A DNA stretch of 64,000 nt from Oscheius tipulae (Eukaryota; Nematoda; Chromadorea; Rhabditida; Rhabditidae), in the NCBI GenBank assembly GCA_037178975.1, contig JASJZH010000006.1:1612001-1676000 (forward strand), read 5' to 3'. A program made the translations under genes and the position numbers. Below the pieces are notes generated by a model. That model saw only the letters and a list, made by a program, of their open reading frames with translations. It ran no database searches and had not been told where the DNA came from. Shown here in pieces: positions 34,891 to 45,703 of the stretch. Position 1 is the stretch's first letter. Every line of letters begins with the position of its first letter.

Positions 34891-35561
34891 ACGTTTATTT
34901 TGTTACTGAGTAAAGTTGTTTAGCAGAGTTAACGATATTTTCATTGTCACGTTAAGCGTCAGCTGTTCGAACAACTAATGTAGGTCAAGGTTTATTTTTT
35001 CTCGAAGAAACAAAAGCAACGAAATGAAAGCACACCTTTTTTTCCACAAATGAAGGGTAGCATATGTTCTAGGGAACTTGTCTGGATCTTCGAAGAAGTT
35101 TGGAGAGAGCCTTGCGCAACGCTGTCCAACGGAGTCCTTCGTCGTCTCGATCAGTTAGCCGTAAAAAATCAGATTTTTTGGGAAACGGGCAAAGTTTCAT
35201 TCACTGAATCTCAAAAAAAGAACAACTTGAAACAAATCAAATGCAAGCAATTGTTTGGCCATGATAAATTTTAAATCCGTGCGTCTTTGACGAATTTTTC
35301 TTAACGCGATAAACGGAAATGTTAGCCAATAAGCTTGTATTACGATTTCAAAGATTCACGCACAAAAATAAGTGTTAAAATAGCTCTACTGAGTCAAAAG
35401 TCTGGAAGCTACTGGTGGACGAGATAAACGCGCCCGTTTCCCAATTTGGGGTCGCGAGGCGGCTAATTGGCATTGAGCCAAGCACCCGTTTCATCTTCAA
35501 AATCATTTGTATCAAATCTTCCCTATTTTCTCAAACTCTTGATCGGATCACTTCAGATTGT
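34891..35561. other. Intergenic stretch upstream of fsn-1
   Basis: A forward 74-codon frame at 35050-35274 (Trp/Glu/Lys-rich) is the only candidate; it has no splice context or recognised motif. The fsn-1 promoter should lie here. Confidence 0.35.
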
Positions 35562-37080
35562 ATGGAACCGCAACTAATCAAGAGTCCGCTGAAAGATCTC
35601 CAGCCTCAGCAGATTGATAATGGAAACTCTGAAAAAAAGACGAGGTCTCTCGCGATCACACCGAGAAAAACTCCTCCCGCAGGTTAGTTTTTGATGTTTC
35701 TTTTCTACATCCCTTCTCGCAGTCTCAGCATCACGACTCCCACATCAAATGCTTGTGCGGATATTTCAGTATTTGTCTCTTGGAGAGTTGAAAAACTCGA
35801 TGCTTGTTTGTAAGCATTGGAATAACGTTCTTCGCATTGAAGTAAGTTCATCAAACTATCTTACATATGCTTGTTTTAGGACAGCCCAGTGTGGAAACGG
35901 CTAACTAAGCGGATAGTCCCGGAAAGTGCACTGGCTGATCCGTACCTACTGACGGAGTTGACCAGCTACAAAAAGAAACTAAGAGCGTTCTTCTTTGCAT
36001 GGAACAGCAACGACGTCTCTAAGTAAGATTTTTAAAGTTTATTTTTGAAATTCGAGAGTGCATGGGAGAAAGGCGATGGTGCCGAGCAGTCGAGTGGTAG
36101 TCAAATGATTTGTGGTCGTGCACGATCGGCTCGAAAAGCGAGTCCTTTCATCCATACTTATCCAAGACATCAAAAACATATGAAAGAGGCAGCCAAATCA
36201 GTATTTTTCAGAAACAACTACGTTCGAACCAACGGATTCACAGTACACCGGCAGCCGGTAGCTCAGAGCACCGACGGAGTCAGAGGGAAGATTGGAGTCT
36301 CATCCGGTGTCCATGCTTTTGAACTGACATGGGAAGGACCGTTAGGAACTGTGGCAGTTATTGGTCTTGCAACAAGGTAACTTCTGCTCCTTTCTTTGCA
36401 ATCATCTGTTTCAGACACGCCGCAATGCATTGTCCAGGGTATGTCCCTCTTCTAGGCAGTGATGATCAAAGTTGGGGCTGGAATCTGGTGGATAACAGTT
36501 TGCTTCATAACGGGGAGCAGTTTGGATTCTATCCGAGAGTTAACAACCCACCAAAGTATCAGGTTTCCTGATTTGCGATATTTTGACAATCTCTGTTGCT
36601 TAGATGGGCGAAAAGATGCGAATGGTGCTCGACTGTGATCGGCATATAGCCTATTTTGAGAGAAACTCCGATTTTCTTGGAATTGCCTTCTCCGATCTTC
36701 CACCAGTGAAGCTGTATCCATCCGTCTGTGCTGTTTATGGAAACACAGCGGTAAGTTTTTACTGTTTAAAGTTTGAAATCCAAAAATTCTCCAATTTTTT
36801 GATCGGAAACAGTTTTTAGGAGATATCCAAACTCGAAACCAACTTCGCGCTATAAATGAGCATTTCTGTTGGCTAGACAATCATATTCAACCGTTAGAAG
36901 ATATGAATCTCCCATGAAATTGATGAGCCAGCCTCGCTAGTTCTCAAAAAATTTCCTAAATGTAATATCAACAGCGTATGATGATTTTAAACATATCGGA
37001 AAATCCTGGTTTGTTTAATGTGGCTAAATAATACTTTCCAGATCTCCATGGTATACCTTGGTGCTCCCTACCTTGGATAA
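35562..37080 (+). CDS. fsn-1: F-box/SPRY ubiquitin-ligase subunit FSN-1 (FBXO45 orthologue)
   Basis: Seven exons join in phase: 35562-35682, 35723-35841, 35880-36022, 36212-36376, 36415-36562, 36604-36750 and 37042-37080, giving 293 residues. Residues about 44-85 are an F-box ([20 protein letters not shown]... WNNVLRIE). The rest is a SPRY domain: [59 protein letters not shown], and the ending [21 protein letters not shown]-1 partners the PHR protein RPM-1 in an SCF-like ligase that controls synapse and axon development in C. elegans. A CTTCAG acceptor four bases before the ATG suggests trans-splicing. The intron at 36023-36211 contains a tRNA-like relic. Confidence 0.93.
36080..36165 (+). 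repeat. Degenerate tRNA-like sequence in an fsn-1 intron
   Basis: AGCAGTCGAGTGGTAGTCAAA resembles a pol III A box and D arm. It is followed by a weak B-box-like GGCTCGAAAAGCGAGTCC and a tail TTTCATCCATACT resembling the tail of the element at 1321. No functional tRNA fold is possible. Confidence 0.35.
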
Positions 37081-37372
37081 CTGACGTCGATCGCTCTTAT
37101 TGCGCTTCATCATCTCCTTTGCACTAGCTAGTGCGTGCAAGGTGTTAGAGAATCTACCGTGCTACACTCCGAATCTAGTCTAGAATTATGATCAGAATTG
37201 CCTGACTACAATATCATAATACCCTGTTGGCTTTCTATTTATGATCTCCCATACTGCTTGCCATATCTATTATGCACAATGAAAGAGCTTGTTTCTTGAT
37301 ATTTGAAGCAGTACAACTGCACTATGCTTTTTTGAACTTTAGGTAGAAATTGGGATTTTTTACGTCAGAAAA

Positions 37373-37835
37373 CTTTTCAGATCCTTGGCAATTGAGGGAA
37401 TTGGCGTAGGAGATGATATGAAGAGGGAGATGCACTATTGGACCAGGATAGAAAAGGAGTTAGAGGAGGTGATCGCTACGAATCCGATCAGCACAACATC
37501 TAACCGTTCCTCGAAGCAAAAAAGCACCTGAAGTTTCTATGATACTTTGGCTAAATGCTCCGCCACGAAAGCCAGTCTTCTCCTATGGATCTGTCAGACT
37601 GCCAACCCTCGTATCGTCATTTCAAAAAATGGGAACACCAAAAAGAAGAGACTCTGTTTCAGGAAAATTAGAAGTAGACTCTGAAAGAACACCGCAGTCT
37701 AAAAATGAAATAGAACGAAGACAATACGGAAATGAGCAACGAGAGCAAATGTTGGTGTATCGAGGGGACGTTAAGCGTAACATAAAAGATACACATAGGA
37801 TCACTTTTGCTACTATAGAAATGGCCAACTCCTAG
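37373..37835 (+). CDS. Uncharacterised small gene or exons 3' of fsn-1
   Basis: Two coding-like frames follow each other. The first (exon-like after TTTTCAG at about 37380, or from an ATG at 37418) gives KREMHYWTRIEKELEEVIAT and stops near 37530. The second (37539-37835) is polar and basic (RRDSVSGKLEVDSERTPQSK, then RGDVKRNIKDTHRITF). They are in different frames and I could not join them with a good intron. They may be one broken gene or two small ones. No family recognised. Confidence 0.3.
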
Positions 37836-38226
37836 GCGCAAAGTTCAACGGATGTCATTGTATGCTGATTACAGTGCAAACCTAAAAAGAGAATATCGGA
37901 AAAGGTTCAAATCAATGGAGGAAATGCCTAGAAAATGCCTGTGTTTCACAGTCAGATAAAAGGTGTTATTCAGAAAAATGAACTTATTTTCATGACCTTG
38001 TCTTGTTGTTCTGATCTCTGCTGTCATTGAAACGCGCCTGAATCTGTTTACGGGAGCGATGTTTTGATCTCACAACAACCAACTTTCCCAATGTTCGTGT
38101 CTGTTTTTCTAAAGCACAGGGCCAGGCGTACTAAAGGCCGCAAAACAAGATATGACGTGGAAAAGTCCTATATAAGGCGGTCCAAGTGTCTTTTCTTCAA
38201 GCAGTTTCGCTTAACAACAACTCAAC

Positions 38227-38609
38227 ATGTCTGACGTTAGTTTTGCTCTTCCATTTCAGATACTGTAACTTTACCTGAGTTTATCACTGAAATGAGGGTG
38301 CAACAGAAAACAAAAGCGTCGTACTAATGTTATTTCCAGAAGGGATACCTCGAGCAAGCCAAGGAGAAGGCCGGCGACATGGCCGAGAACGTCAAGGAAG
38401 GCATGCAGAACATGAAAGACAAAATCACCGGCAACTACACTGCCGAAGACAAGGCTGCAAACAAGGTGAAGGGAGCCGCTGATACTTGTGCCGACAAGGT
38501 AACACCTTCTCTAAATATTGCCTAGACATACCGTTTGTAGGCTGGTGAGTGCCGCGATAAGATGTCTGACAAGATGCACCAAGCTGGCCGTACTCTCGAG
38601 GGACACTAA
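38227..38609 (+). CDS. LEA-like small hydrophilic protein, copy 4
   Basis: Exons 38227-38235 (MSD), 38340-38498 (KGYLEQAKEKAGDMAENVKE... to DTCADK) and 38541-38609 (AGECRDKMSDKMHQAGRTLEGH), about 78 residues. The last exon is identical at protein level to copy 3. The body contains NMKDKITGNYTAEDKAANKV, a charged Lys/Asp/Ala pattern typical of LEA-like protectants. A TATA box (CCTATATAAGG) at about 38168-38178 has the same spacing to the ATG as in copy 3, and AATAAA is at 38659-38664. No signal peptide. Confidence 0.85.
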
Positions 38610-38989
38610 AGTAGCCTTCATCAATACTTGGTATCAAATGTACATGTGAAAACTGTATAATAAACTGTACATCTCATCTGTTTTCTGTAAATGATTGATT
38701 GAAGAGACAAAGACAATGCCTAAAGCTAGATTTCGGTGAAAATGTTTAAAATATGCAAGAAATGATTGAGAAACAGGCTCAGTAAATGAACAAGACTTTT
38801 AGCGCATTTTGTAGCGAGATAGCTAACTGTACGCGGAATACAAGATATGTGTACACATTTCAAAAAAAATTTCATTGAATTATTTATTAATACAGAATGC
38901 TCTTTACGGAATGGCCCCAGCGCCCTCCACCTTCGTCCGTGACTGTTCCAAAATATTTCTTCTCCCACGAGGCTTTAATTTCTTTTTTT

Positions 38990-39208
38990 TTAAACTCTGT
39001 CGGCGTTGTCAAAGAAATTGCGACGAAAACCTTTCTTAGGTGGCTGTGAAGTTTTGTATACCTTCTCGCCGTATGTTACACTTAGAGATTTCACGTAGTC
39101 AGCAACCGTAACGACCAAAGGAAGCAAGTTGAATTTAAGGTCTTGCGTCAATATTTTCCACGCAATGGCGTTTATTTTATCTACTCCAGATATTCGATCA
39201 TCTGATGG
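38990..39208 (-). CDS. Last exon of an uncharacterised small protein
   Basis: After a TTTACAG acceptor, a 72-codon frame reads PSDDRISGVDKINAIAWKI, then FNLLPLVVTVADYVKSLSV and a basic end KKGFRRNFFDNADRV before TAA. Upstream on the same strand (about 39225-39330) a hydrophobic frame (CVIITLLLFSFFFSAPAF) could be a signal or membrane segment of the same gene, but no proper intron joins them. Family unknown. Confidence 0.4.
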   Translation of the reverse strand, partial: PSDDRISGVDKINAIAWKILTQDLKFNLLPLVVTVADYVKSLSVTYGEKVYKTSQPPKKGFRRNFFDNADRV

Positions 39209-39359
39209 CTGTAAATTTCAGTTTAAACGCTGGAGCTGAGAAGAAAAACGAGAACAAGAGCAGTGTGATAATGACACACCAACAAGCACCATTTACAGGA
39301 AATTTCGTGTCATATCCTCTTCATTTTCTGATAATCATTTGCCGTCTGTCATATGGGCC

Positions 39360-40208
39360 ACATTGCATTATGTCTATGTGATTTTGTGTCTCTCTCTCAC
39401 CATCTCTCGTACTCTGGCTTTGAGAGATTCTTTCCTGCGGTCCTGGCAAACGTCTTTTACTTAGCTCATGCGTTCATCCTCTCCCAGGTGCGAGAAACGC
39501 AGTTCAGCAAGCTCCATCTTGACTACAAGAAGCAGCTCAAATATAATTTTTGAACGAATATCTAGGCGGGTATTGAGCACTCCAGAAGAACTCTATATAG
39601 ATGGAGTTTGGCTTGAGAAACAGAGTTAAAATTGAAGACAGCAAGGAATGCGAGCACAACCTTCGAAGAAGGTATCCTGCTGCTAGTTCAAATTTAAAGA
39701 TTGCAATGAAACTTTACCAGAGATCAACTACATCAGATCGTCACCTTGGGAGACCATAGCTTCCGAGGAACCATCGTTCTATCTGAATTTTGCTCTGTTG
39801 AACGAGATTCTATGATATCATTAAATGACACAGGTCGCTCACTCTGTCTGGGACCACCATCGGTTGGTCTCATGAATCACTACACAGTGCAGCTGATTGC
39901 TGCGGGCTTCGCGTCGCGTCTCCTCGTCATTTTTGTAAATTATAATTCTCAGTCTCCACGGTTTTCATACTCTCTGCTTGTTCAGACTGTTCTGTGCTCT
40001 CTCCCTATGGTTTAAAAGCATGAGATCAGCGGTATGTCTCATTCTTGCCTGTTTGTCGCTTCGGCTATGATTCTCCTCTTTTTTCGATATCCATGTCACT
40101 AAGTACTAACTCTTTCAAACTCACGGTCTACACAAAGTTACATGAAATCCCACAACTGACAGATTTCTCCAAAGCCTCAATACCAAATGCCAACTTGTTT
40201 CATTTCAG
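39360..40208. other. Stretch with only weak open frames
   Basis: Forward frames at 39353-39553 and 39746-40015 lack start/splice context and resemble no family. The stretch probably contains the promoter and 5' part of the gene ending at 40662. Confidence 0.3.
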
Positions 40209-40662
40209 AGCTACGTCGGTCCAGAACTTAAGGAAGATGTTCGAGAACACGGGACGTCAAGACGAAAATGAGCAGCCTTCGCAGGTCCCCAAGTCGACGG
40301 TAAGGCCAAAGAAGCTGGCTCGTCTCATGAGCGTCTTTGAGGACTGTAAGATTTTTTATTCCCTCTTTTTACATTTTTTGTGTAGTCGAAAGCAACAAGG
40401 CTAAGGTACTAAGCCGACCGGACAAGAAGATTCCCGCGGTGAAGAGTCTATCGATCTTGACCACAACGACGAGAATTATTGCTCATACAGTCTGTTCGTT
40501 CCTGGATGTGGTTATGGGAGAATCGCCGAAATGACTACCCAAGAGGAGCAGGCTACAGTGTTCGACAAGGGCGAAGACATCCCTAACGATCCCGTTACCA
40601 CTGAAGAGAGCTTCTCTAACGAGGAAGGCGAGCCCGCTCCCTTCATGCCCACTATTTTCTGA
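40209..40662 (+). CDS. Acidic, disordered protein (5' end unknown; one frame break)
   Basis: Exon 40209-40345 (ATSVQNLRKMFENTGRQDEN then STVRPKKLARLMSVFED) and exon 40386-40662. In the second exon the first codons (FESNKAK) are in one frame, while the long, clearly coding remainder (KPTGQEDSRGEESIDLDHND, then EEQATVFDKGEDIPNDPVTT and a stop after PFMPTIF) is in another. One inserted base near 40402 would unite them. The product is very acidic with a basic N-terminal part. Family and start not determined. Confidence 0.5.
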
Positions 40663-40794
40663 TTGCTGGCGCCGAAATGCTTAAACTTTTCTATTTTGTT
40701 TACTATTTTAGCTTGCTTTGCCTACTAAACTATAATAACCAACAATTTATTATGAAAACAAAGACATTGACTGAGGGATTCGACTTTTGAGACA

Positions 40795-42857
40795 TTATGG
40801 GAAGGCTTTTCCTTTAAGATCCTCATCACGGTCGATATCTGCCGCTGATCGGAGGAAGTTCAAATCGAAGCCATAATCTCGAAGTTGCGCCATGAATTCT
40901 CTAGTCTTTTGATGATAGTATTTGTCAGTGGTTCCGTTTTCATTGAACTTGTAGTAGGTCATATCATCGCCAACAGTATCCCACGTTTTGTTAGGGATTC
41001 TAGGCTCTCTAAAATGGATATTAAGCCGAGTAAGAACTGCCGCCTACTGATATTTAGCAAAGGTGGCAATGGCTGTCACGAGCTCGCCGTGGACAAAGAT
41101 GTCCGACTTGGTTTTTTTCAGCGGTTCGCTTGTTATCCAGTCCAGGTCGAACATATAAGAGTATTCGTTCGTGTGAACAGAACCCTTGAAGGAACCGTTG
41201 ACCGGAACATGCTCATAGAGTTGCTCGTTATATTGCTCGAAACTGTAGGCATAAACGTCCCAGCCAGCATTCCTTCGAGCTTCAATACCGTCGACCGCAG
41301 GTCCGAAGAAGTAGACATCGTTGCAGAACTGAAAAGATGCCATTAATTAAAGATAAGTTTCAAGCTATAACTCACCTCTACCAATGCATTAAGATAATAT
41401 CCAGGTTCCTCTTTAGTTTCGTTGGCATAGTGTTGCTTGATCATATCCGTGACCGTTTTCGTGTTGTTTTCGTTGTTGTTGTAGTACGCTAGTTTTATCA
41501 ACTCCTAAACTTTTTGTTTGTCGGGGTTGAAATTTACATATTAGCAAAAGTTAACTATTACGAGTAACTTGTTTAAGACAAACTCTTCTCCTTCTTAGGG
41601 AAATCAATTTATCATTTTTGGCTATAAGTTGAGAAGGATAACCTACATCGATTTTGAGGTCGAACAGCGTCTTATTAAAAGTAGCTTGCTCCTCCTCCGT
41701 AAGGGACAGATTCTGCATAGTTCCCAAGGCCTTGTTTAAGACACCAAAGTATCCGGCGTCCTTGTTGCTCACTCCGACAATGATGCTTTTAGGCGGAGCT
41801 TCGCGAGCTAGTTGGAAAGGTGAACTTTGAAGGAAGTGACCGTCCACGACCGGTCCCCATTTAACAGATGCCAAGTCATTTGTAGTAGCTCCGTTCGCCT
41901 TAACTGCTTTGTAAAAGTCTTCTTTCTTCAGTCCCTTCAGACAATCCTTTAAATCTTTTCCTTCTAGGTCTTTGCAATTCGTTGCACTGATGAATTCTTC
42001 TGTGTTTTTTCTGACAGTTGTACCGGTCCCCCAATAGGAGAAGGCACTTCCAGACATCTCAATTGCTCCGGCAATCATTTCTGAATTAAGCTTTTTTGGG
42101 GAGACTGTTTTAAACTACTTCTTGAGAGATGACTGAGAACCAGTTCGGAAGCAGAGCAGACACCGGCACTCAATCCCCAAACTGTGATTTTGTCTCTGTT
42201 TCCTCCAAAATCAGAAATGTACTTGTGAATGTATCTTAAATTTGTCTGTTTTGGCCATTAAACGCGACTACTCGATGGCTTTGACTTGATCGAGAGATCC
42301 GTAGTTTCCTGGCAGGAAGCGAGTTTTGTCCGAAAGGTAACCCAGAGGGCCAACACGATATTGGATCGTGACCACAATGATATCCAGAGGATTGTAGTTG
42401 TCGGCATATCCCTCGTATCCAAAGGCATGAGCGTTTCCGTAGATGTATCCACCGCCATGAATCCAAACAAGAACCGAGAGGTTGGTCTGAAAACAGCCTT
42501 ATGGGACACTTTGACTAAACTGACCGCACTCTTCGGCTTGAAGATGTTCAAAGTGAGACAATCCTCTTCGGCTTTCATACCCTTGGGGATGGTCACGCCT
42601 TCAACATCAGTGTGAGGTACGCAGATATTTCCAAATTCCTTGGTATTCATGATTCCTTCGAATCGCTCAGGATCTTCTGGAGGCTATAAATATGGCGATA
42701 AAGCGATGTGCTAGATTTCTCACTTCAAGCCTGAGATCACCAATTGGCGGCTGTGCATAAGGAATGCCGAGGTAAATCTCCGAATCGGTACCCTGTTTTG
42801 TTGTGTATTGTAATCCGCGATACGTTCCAAGAGGAGTAGTGGTTAATGGATCAGTAG
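40795..42857 (-). CDS. Carboxylesterase-like protein, copy 1 (no visible leader exon)
   Basis: Eight reverse-strand exons with the same phases as the neighbouring paralogue: 42724-42857, 42525-42683, 42272-42486, 42119-42234, 41647-42080, 41376-41504, 41048-41328 and 40795-41008. Alpha/beta-hydrolase landmarks: YLGIPYAQPP, EDCLTLNIFKP, the oxyanion-hole VWIHGGGYIYG, the nucleophile elbow WGLSAGVCSASE (usual GESAGG), and a histidine region GSVHTNEYSYMF. The acid-residue motif reads SNKDAGYF where carboxylesterases usually have a Glu (DEG), so the third catalytic residue may be missing or shifted. The first exon opens in phase 1, yet no ATG exists between 42857 and the upstream gene's stop at 43099. 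It may share that gene's leader exon. Confidence 0.85.
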
Positions 42858-43098
42858 CTGAAAATTTAATGTTAGTCTAAATTCTGTAAATTAGGGTAAA
42901 AGAGATTTGGTGTTCCAAATAAGCTAGTCCTGAATAAAAGTTTCTAGCGTAACGAATAGGATAGGATAGATAGTTTCGCCAACAAAATGCACAAAACTAG
43001 TTGTTTTCGATAAGAGAAATTGGATTCTGTAAGTTTGCTTAATTTTATACCAACGCGCAACGCTGTCAGTCTTCTTGTGTTTAAGTGTTTAGCGGAAT

Positions 43099-45703
43099 TC
43101 AATTTTTTCCTGAGAAAAAAGTACTTGTCGTGTTCGTTGTCGCCGTGGACGTTTTGCTAGTTGATGTAGGTGTCGTCGTTGGAGTGGTGCTTGTCGTGGA
43201 AGTCGATGATGTTCTTGAAGTTGTGCTCGTAGTCAGGTCGCGGTCCAAGTCGCTTGTTGGACGGAGGAAACTGAAGTCGAAGCCCTGTTCGGCAACTTTT
43301 CTCATGAAGTCGTAGCCGTCTTTGTGATAGTCTGGTTTGAGAGCTCCGTCATCCTTGAATTGGTAGTATGGCATAGCCGGTGGCCAGACAGCTGGCCAGT
43401 ACTTTCCAGGAATATGTGGCTGTCTAAATATGGTTTGAGTGATTATGTTTTCTCTAGACTTACTGATATTTTGCGAATGTGCCAATTGCAGCAACGAGTT
43501 GATCGTGTACAATTCCGTCCTTTGTTCCATTCATACTGTAGTTTCCCATATTGAACAGGTCATACATGTAAGCATATTCGTTCGTATGGACTGAGCCCAT
43601 GACTTCCTCGACTGTCGCGCCAGCATTCTCGTAGATTTTCCTGTTGTACTGCTCAAAATTATAGGCATAGACTTGCCATCCCATCTCGGCTCTGATTTTG
43701 ATACCATCCACAGCAGGGCCGAAGAAGTACATGTCGTCACACCACTGGAATTTCTTTCCTTGTTTGAAAAAGTAAAACTTGATTACCTCAATATACTTGT
43801 TCAAATAATAGCCGTTCGTTCTGCTTTCTTGTCCTGTTCCAACATAGTAGTTAATAATCATTTCTCGGACCTTATTGGCTTGGTCCTCGTTATTGTCGTA
43901 GTATTCGCTTTTCACAAGTTTCTAAAAAAGTAGCAGTTTATTTGCAATCAACAAGAGGCTCAACGAGGCACGTTTCTTTCCAGCTACAACGGCAGGATCC
44001 ACTTCCGTTCAGCGGCTTAACTTTGCAAAACAGGAACTATACACAACAAGAGTTACCTAAATCAGATGACCTATGTCATTCTGAATGTGTCAGTCTGTAA
44101 ACCGCTTAGCTTCCTAGTAAGAACTTTTGGTGTTTTCATGTTGCACGTGAGGTGACTGAGCAGTCAATAATCTGAGCTTCTAAGTACTACTTGCTTATTG
44201 TTGTCTTTTTTTCCAAATTAGTTAACTTCTAACTTACGTTAACATAGTCAATAAAGGATTGTCTGTTGAATTTTGACTGCTCCGAAATTGGGATGGAGAG
44301 GTTTTGCATATACGGAGCTTTGCCGAGAATTCCAAAATATCCAGCATCCTTGTCGCTGACTCCGACAATGACTGGCTTTGGAGCGGCTTCTCGAGCCAGC
44401 TGGAAGGGAGACAGCTTCAGAAAGTGACCATCCACGACAGGACCCCATTTGACGGTATCCAAGTAGTTGGTTGTGTAGCCAATTTTTCCAACGGCTTTGT
44501 AGTACTCGCCGACGGTTTTGTTCTTCAGACAAGTTTTCATTGCTGGTCCTTGTTGTGTGCAGTTGATTGCTTGAAGAAACTCTTCCGTGTTCTGTTTCAC
44601 GTTTACTCCGACTCCCCAATAGGAGAAGGCACTCCCTGACATTTCAATGGATCCGGCTATCATATCTGAACAATTGTTGAACTTTTGATAACGAGCCTTT
44701 CACCTCTGGAAAGATGACTCAGTATCAATTCGGCAGAAGAGCAACCTCCGGCACTGAGACCCCAAACCGTAATCTTGTTCTTATCACCGCCAAAAAAGGG
44801 CGCATAGTTGTACAAATACCTGAAGGTTACTGTAGCCGATTATAATATGCTTACTCAATAGCTTTGACCTGATCCAGAGATCCGTAGTTTCCGGCAAGAT
44901 TACTCGATCCGTCGTAAAGATAACCAAGTGTGCCGACACGGTATTGAATGGAAACGACGATGATGCCTTGAGGGATGTAATTGTCAGCGAAGCCAGTGTA
45001 GCCGAAAGATCGGGCACCTCCGTAAAGATAGCCGCCTCCGTGGATCCAGACAAGAACAGGCGAGTTTGACTAAAAGTTGTTTCGTTCCTTCTGATTGTTG
45101 AACTCACAGCATTTTTAGGCTTGATAATGTTGAGAGTCAGACAGTCCTCATTCGCATTCGCGTCTGAACCGTTCACAAGATCTGGGGCATTGAAGTGAGG
45201 CGGACAGATGGAGCCCCAATTTTTTGCATCCTTGATGCCCTCAAAGTGCAGTGGCTCTTTTGGTGCCTAAATGATTCACTAATCTTTGATTTATGGCACT
45301 GTTACCTCCAGCCTCAGATCACCAACTGGCGGTTGTGCATAGGGAATGCCAAGATAGACTTCAGACTCGCTACCCGTCTTTGTTGTGTATCGGAATCCGC
45401 GGTACGATCCGAGAGGAATAGTCAGTATTGGGTCAGATCCAGGAGCTGGAAATGGAATAGTAACTATAGTCAACAACATCAAAAATTACTAAAACGACGG
45501 TTATTTTCGCATCTATGTTGCAAGTCAAACGTTGGTATTTCTCTGTCTATGCTGAGAGTTTAACAGAAGTCACCCGGAGATGTGGATTGTCCTGGTTGTT
45601 GTGTAGCCAGCTTCGGAGTTGTGTTAGACTCATCCTTCTTTTTGGAATGACAAGCGAGGCCGGTTGCAACCAAACAGAACAAAAGTAGTACCCGTTGAAG
45701 CAT
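43099..45703 (-). CDS. Secreted carboxylesterase-like protein with Thr/Ser-rich tail, copy 2
   Basis: Nine exons join in phase to 642 residues: 45574-45703, 45306-45445, 45108-45266, 44855-45069, 44704-44819, 44238-44665, 43787-43921, 43464-43744 and 43099-43423. It begins with a signal peptide (MLQRVLLLFCLVATGLAC) directly after a CAG trans-splice-like site. Catalytic region: VWIHGGGYLYG, WGLSAGGCSSAEL (Ser present; Leu replaces the usual Glu), SDKDAGYF at the acid position (Ala where Glu is usual), and GSVHTNEYAYMYD with His. After the hydrolase domain a 45-residue Thr/Ser-rich tail (TTSTTSRTSSTSTTS...) resembles a mucin-type, O-glycosylated stalk. The tail is a simple ACN/TCN-codon repeat. 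A likely gut or cuticle-surface secreted protein; activity is uncertain. Confidence 0.9.

Noticed and set aside
43085-43315. Forward Val/Leu/Asp-rich frame resembling a membrane protein
   Set aside because: It is the antisense of the Thr/Ser-rich esterase tail; the composition is a mirror of ACN/TCN codons.
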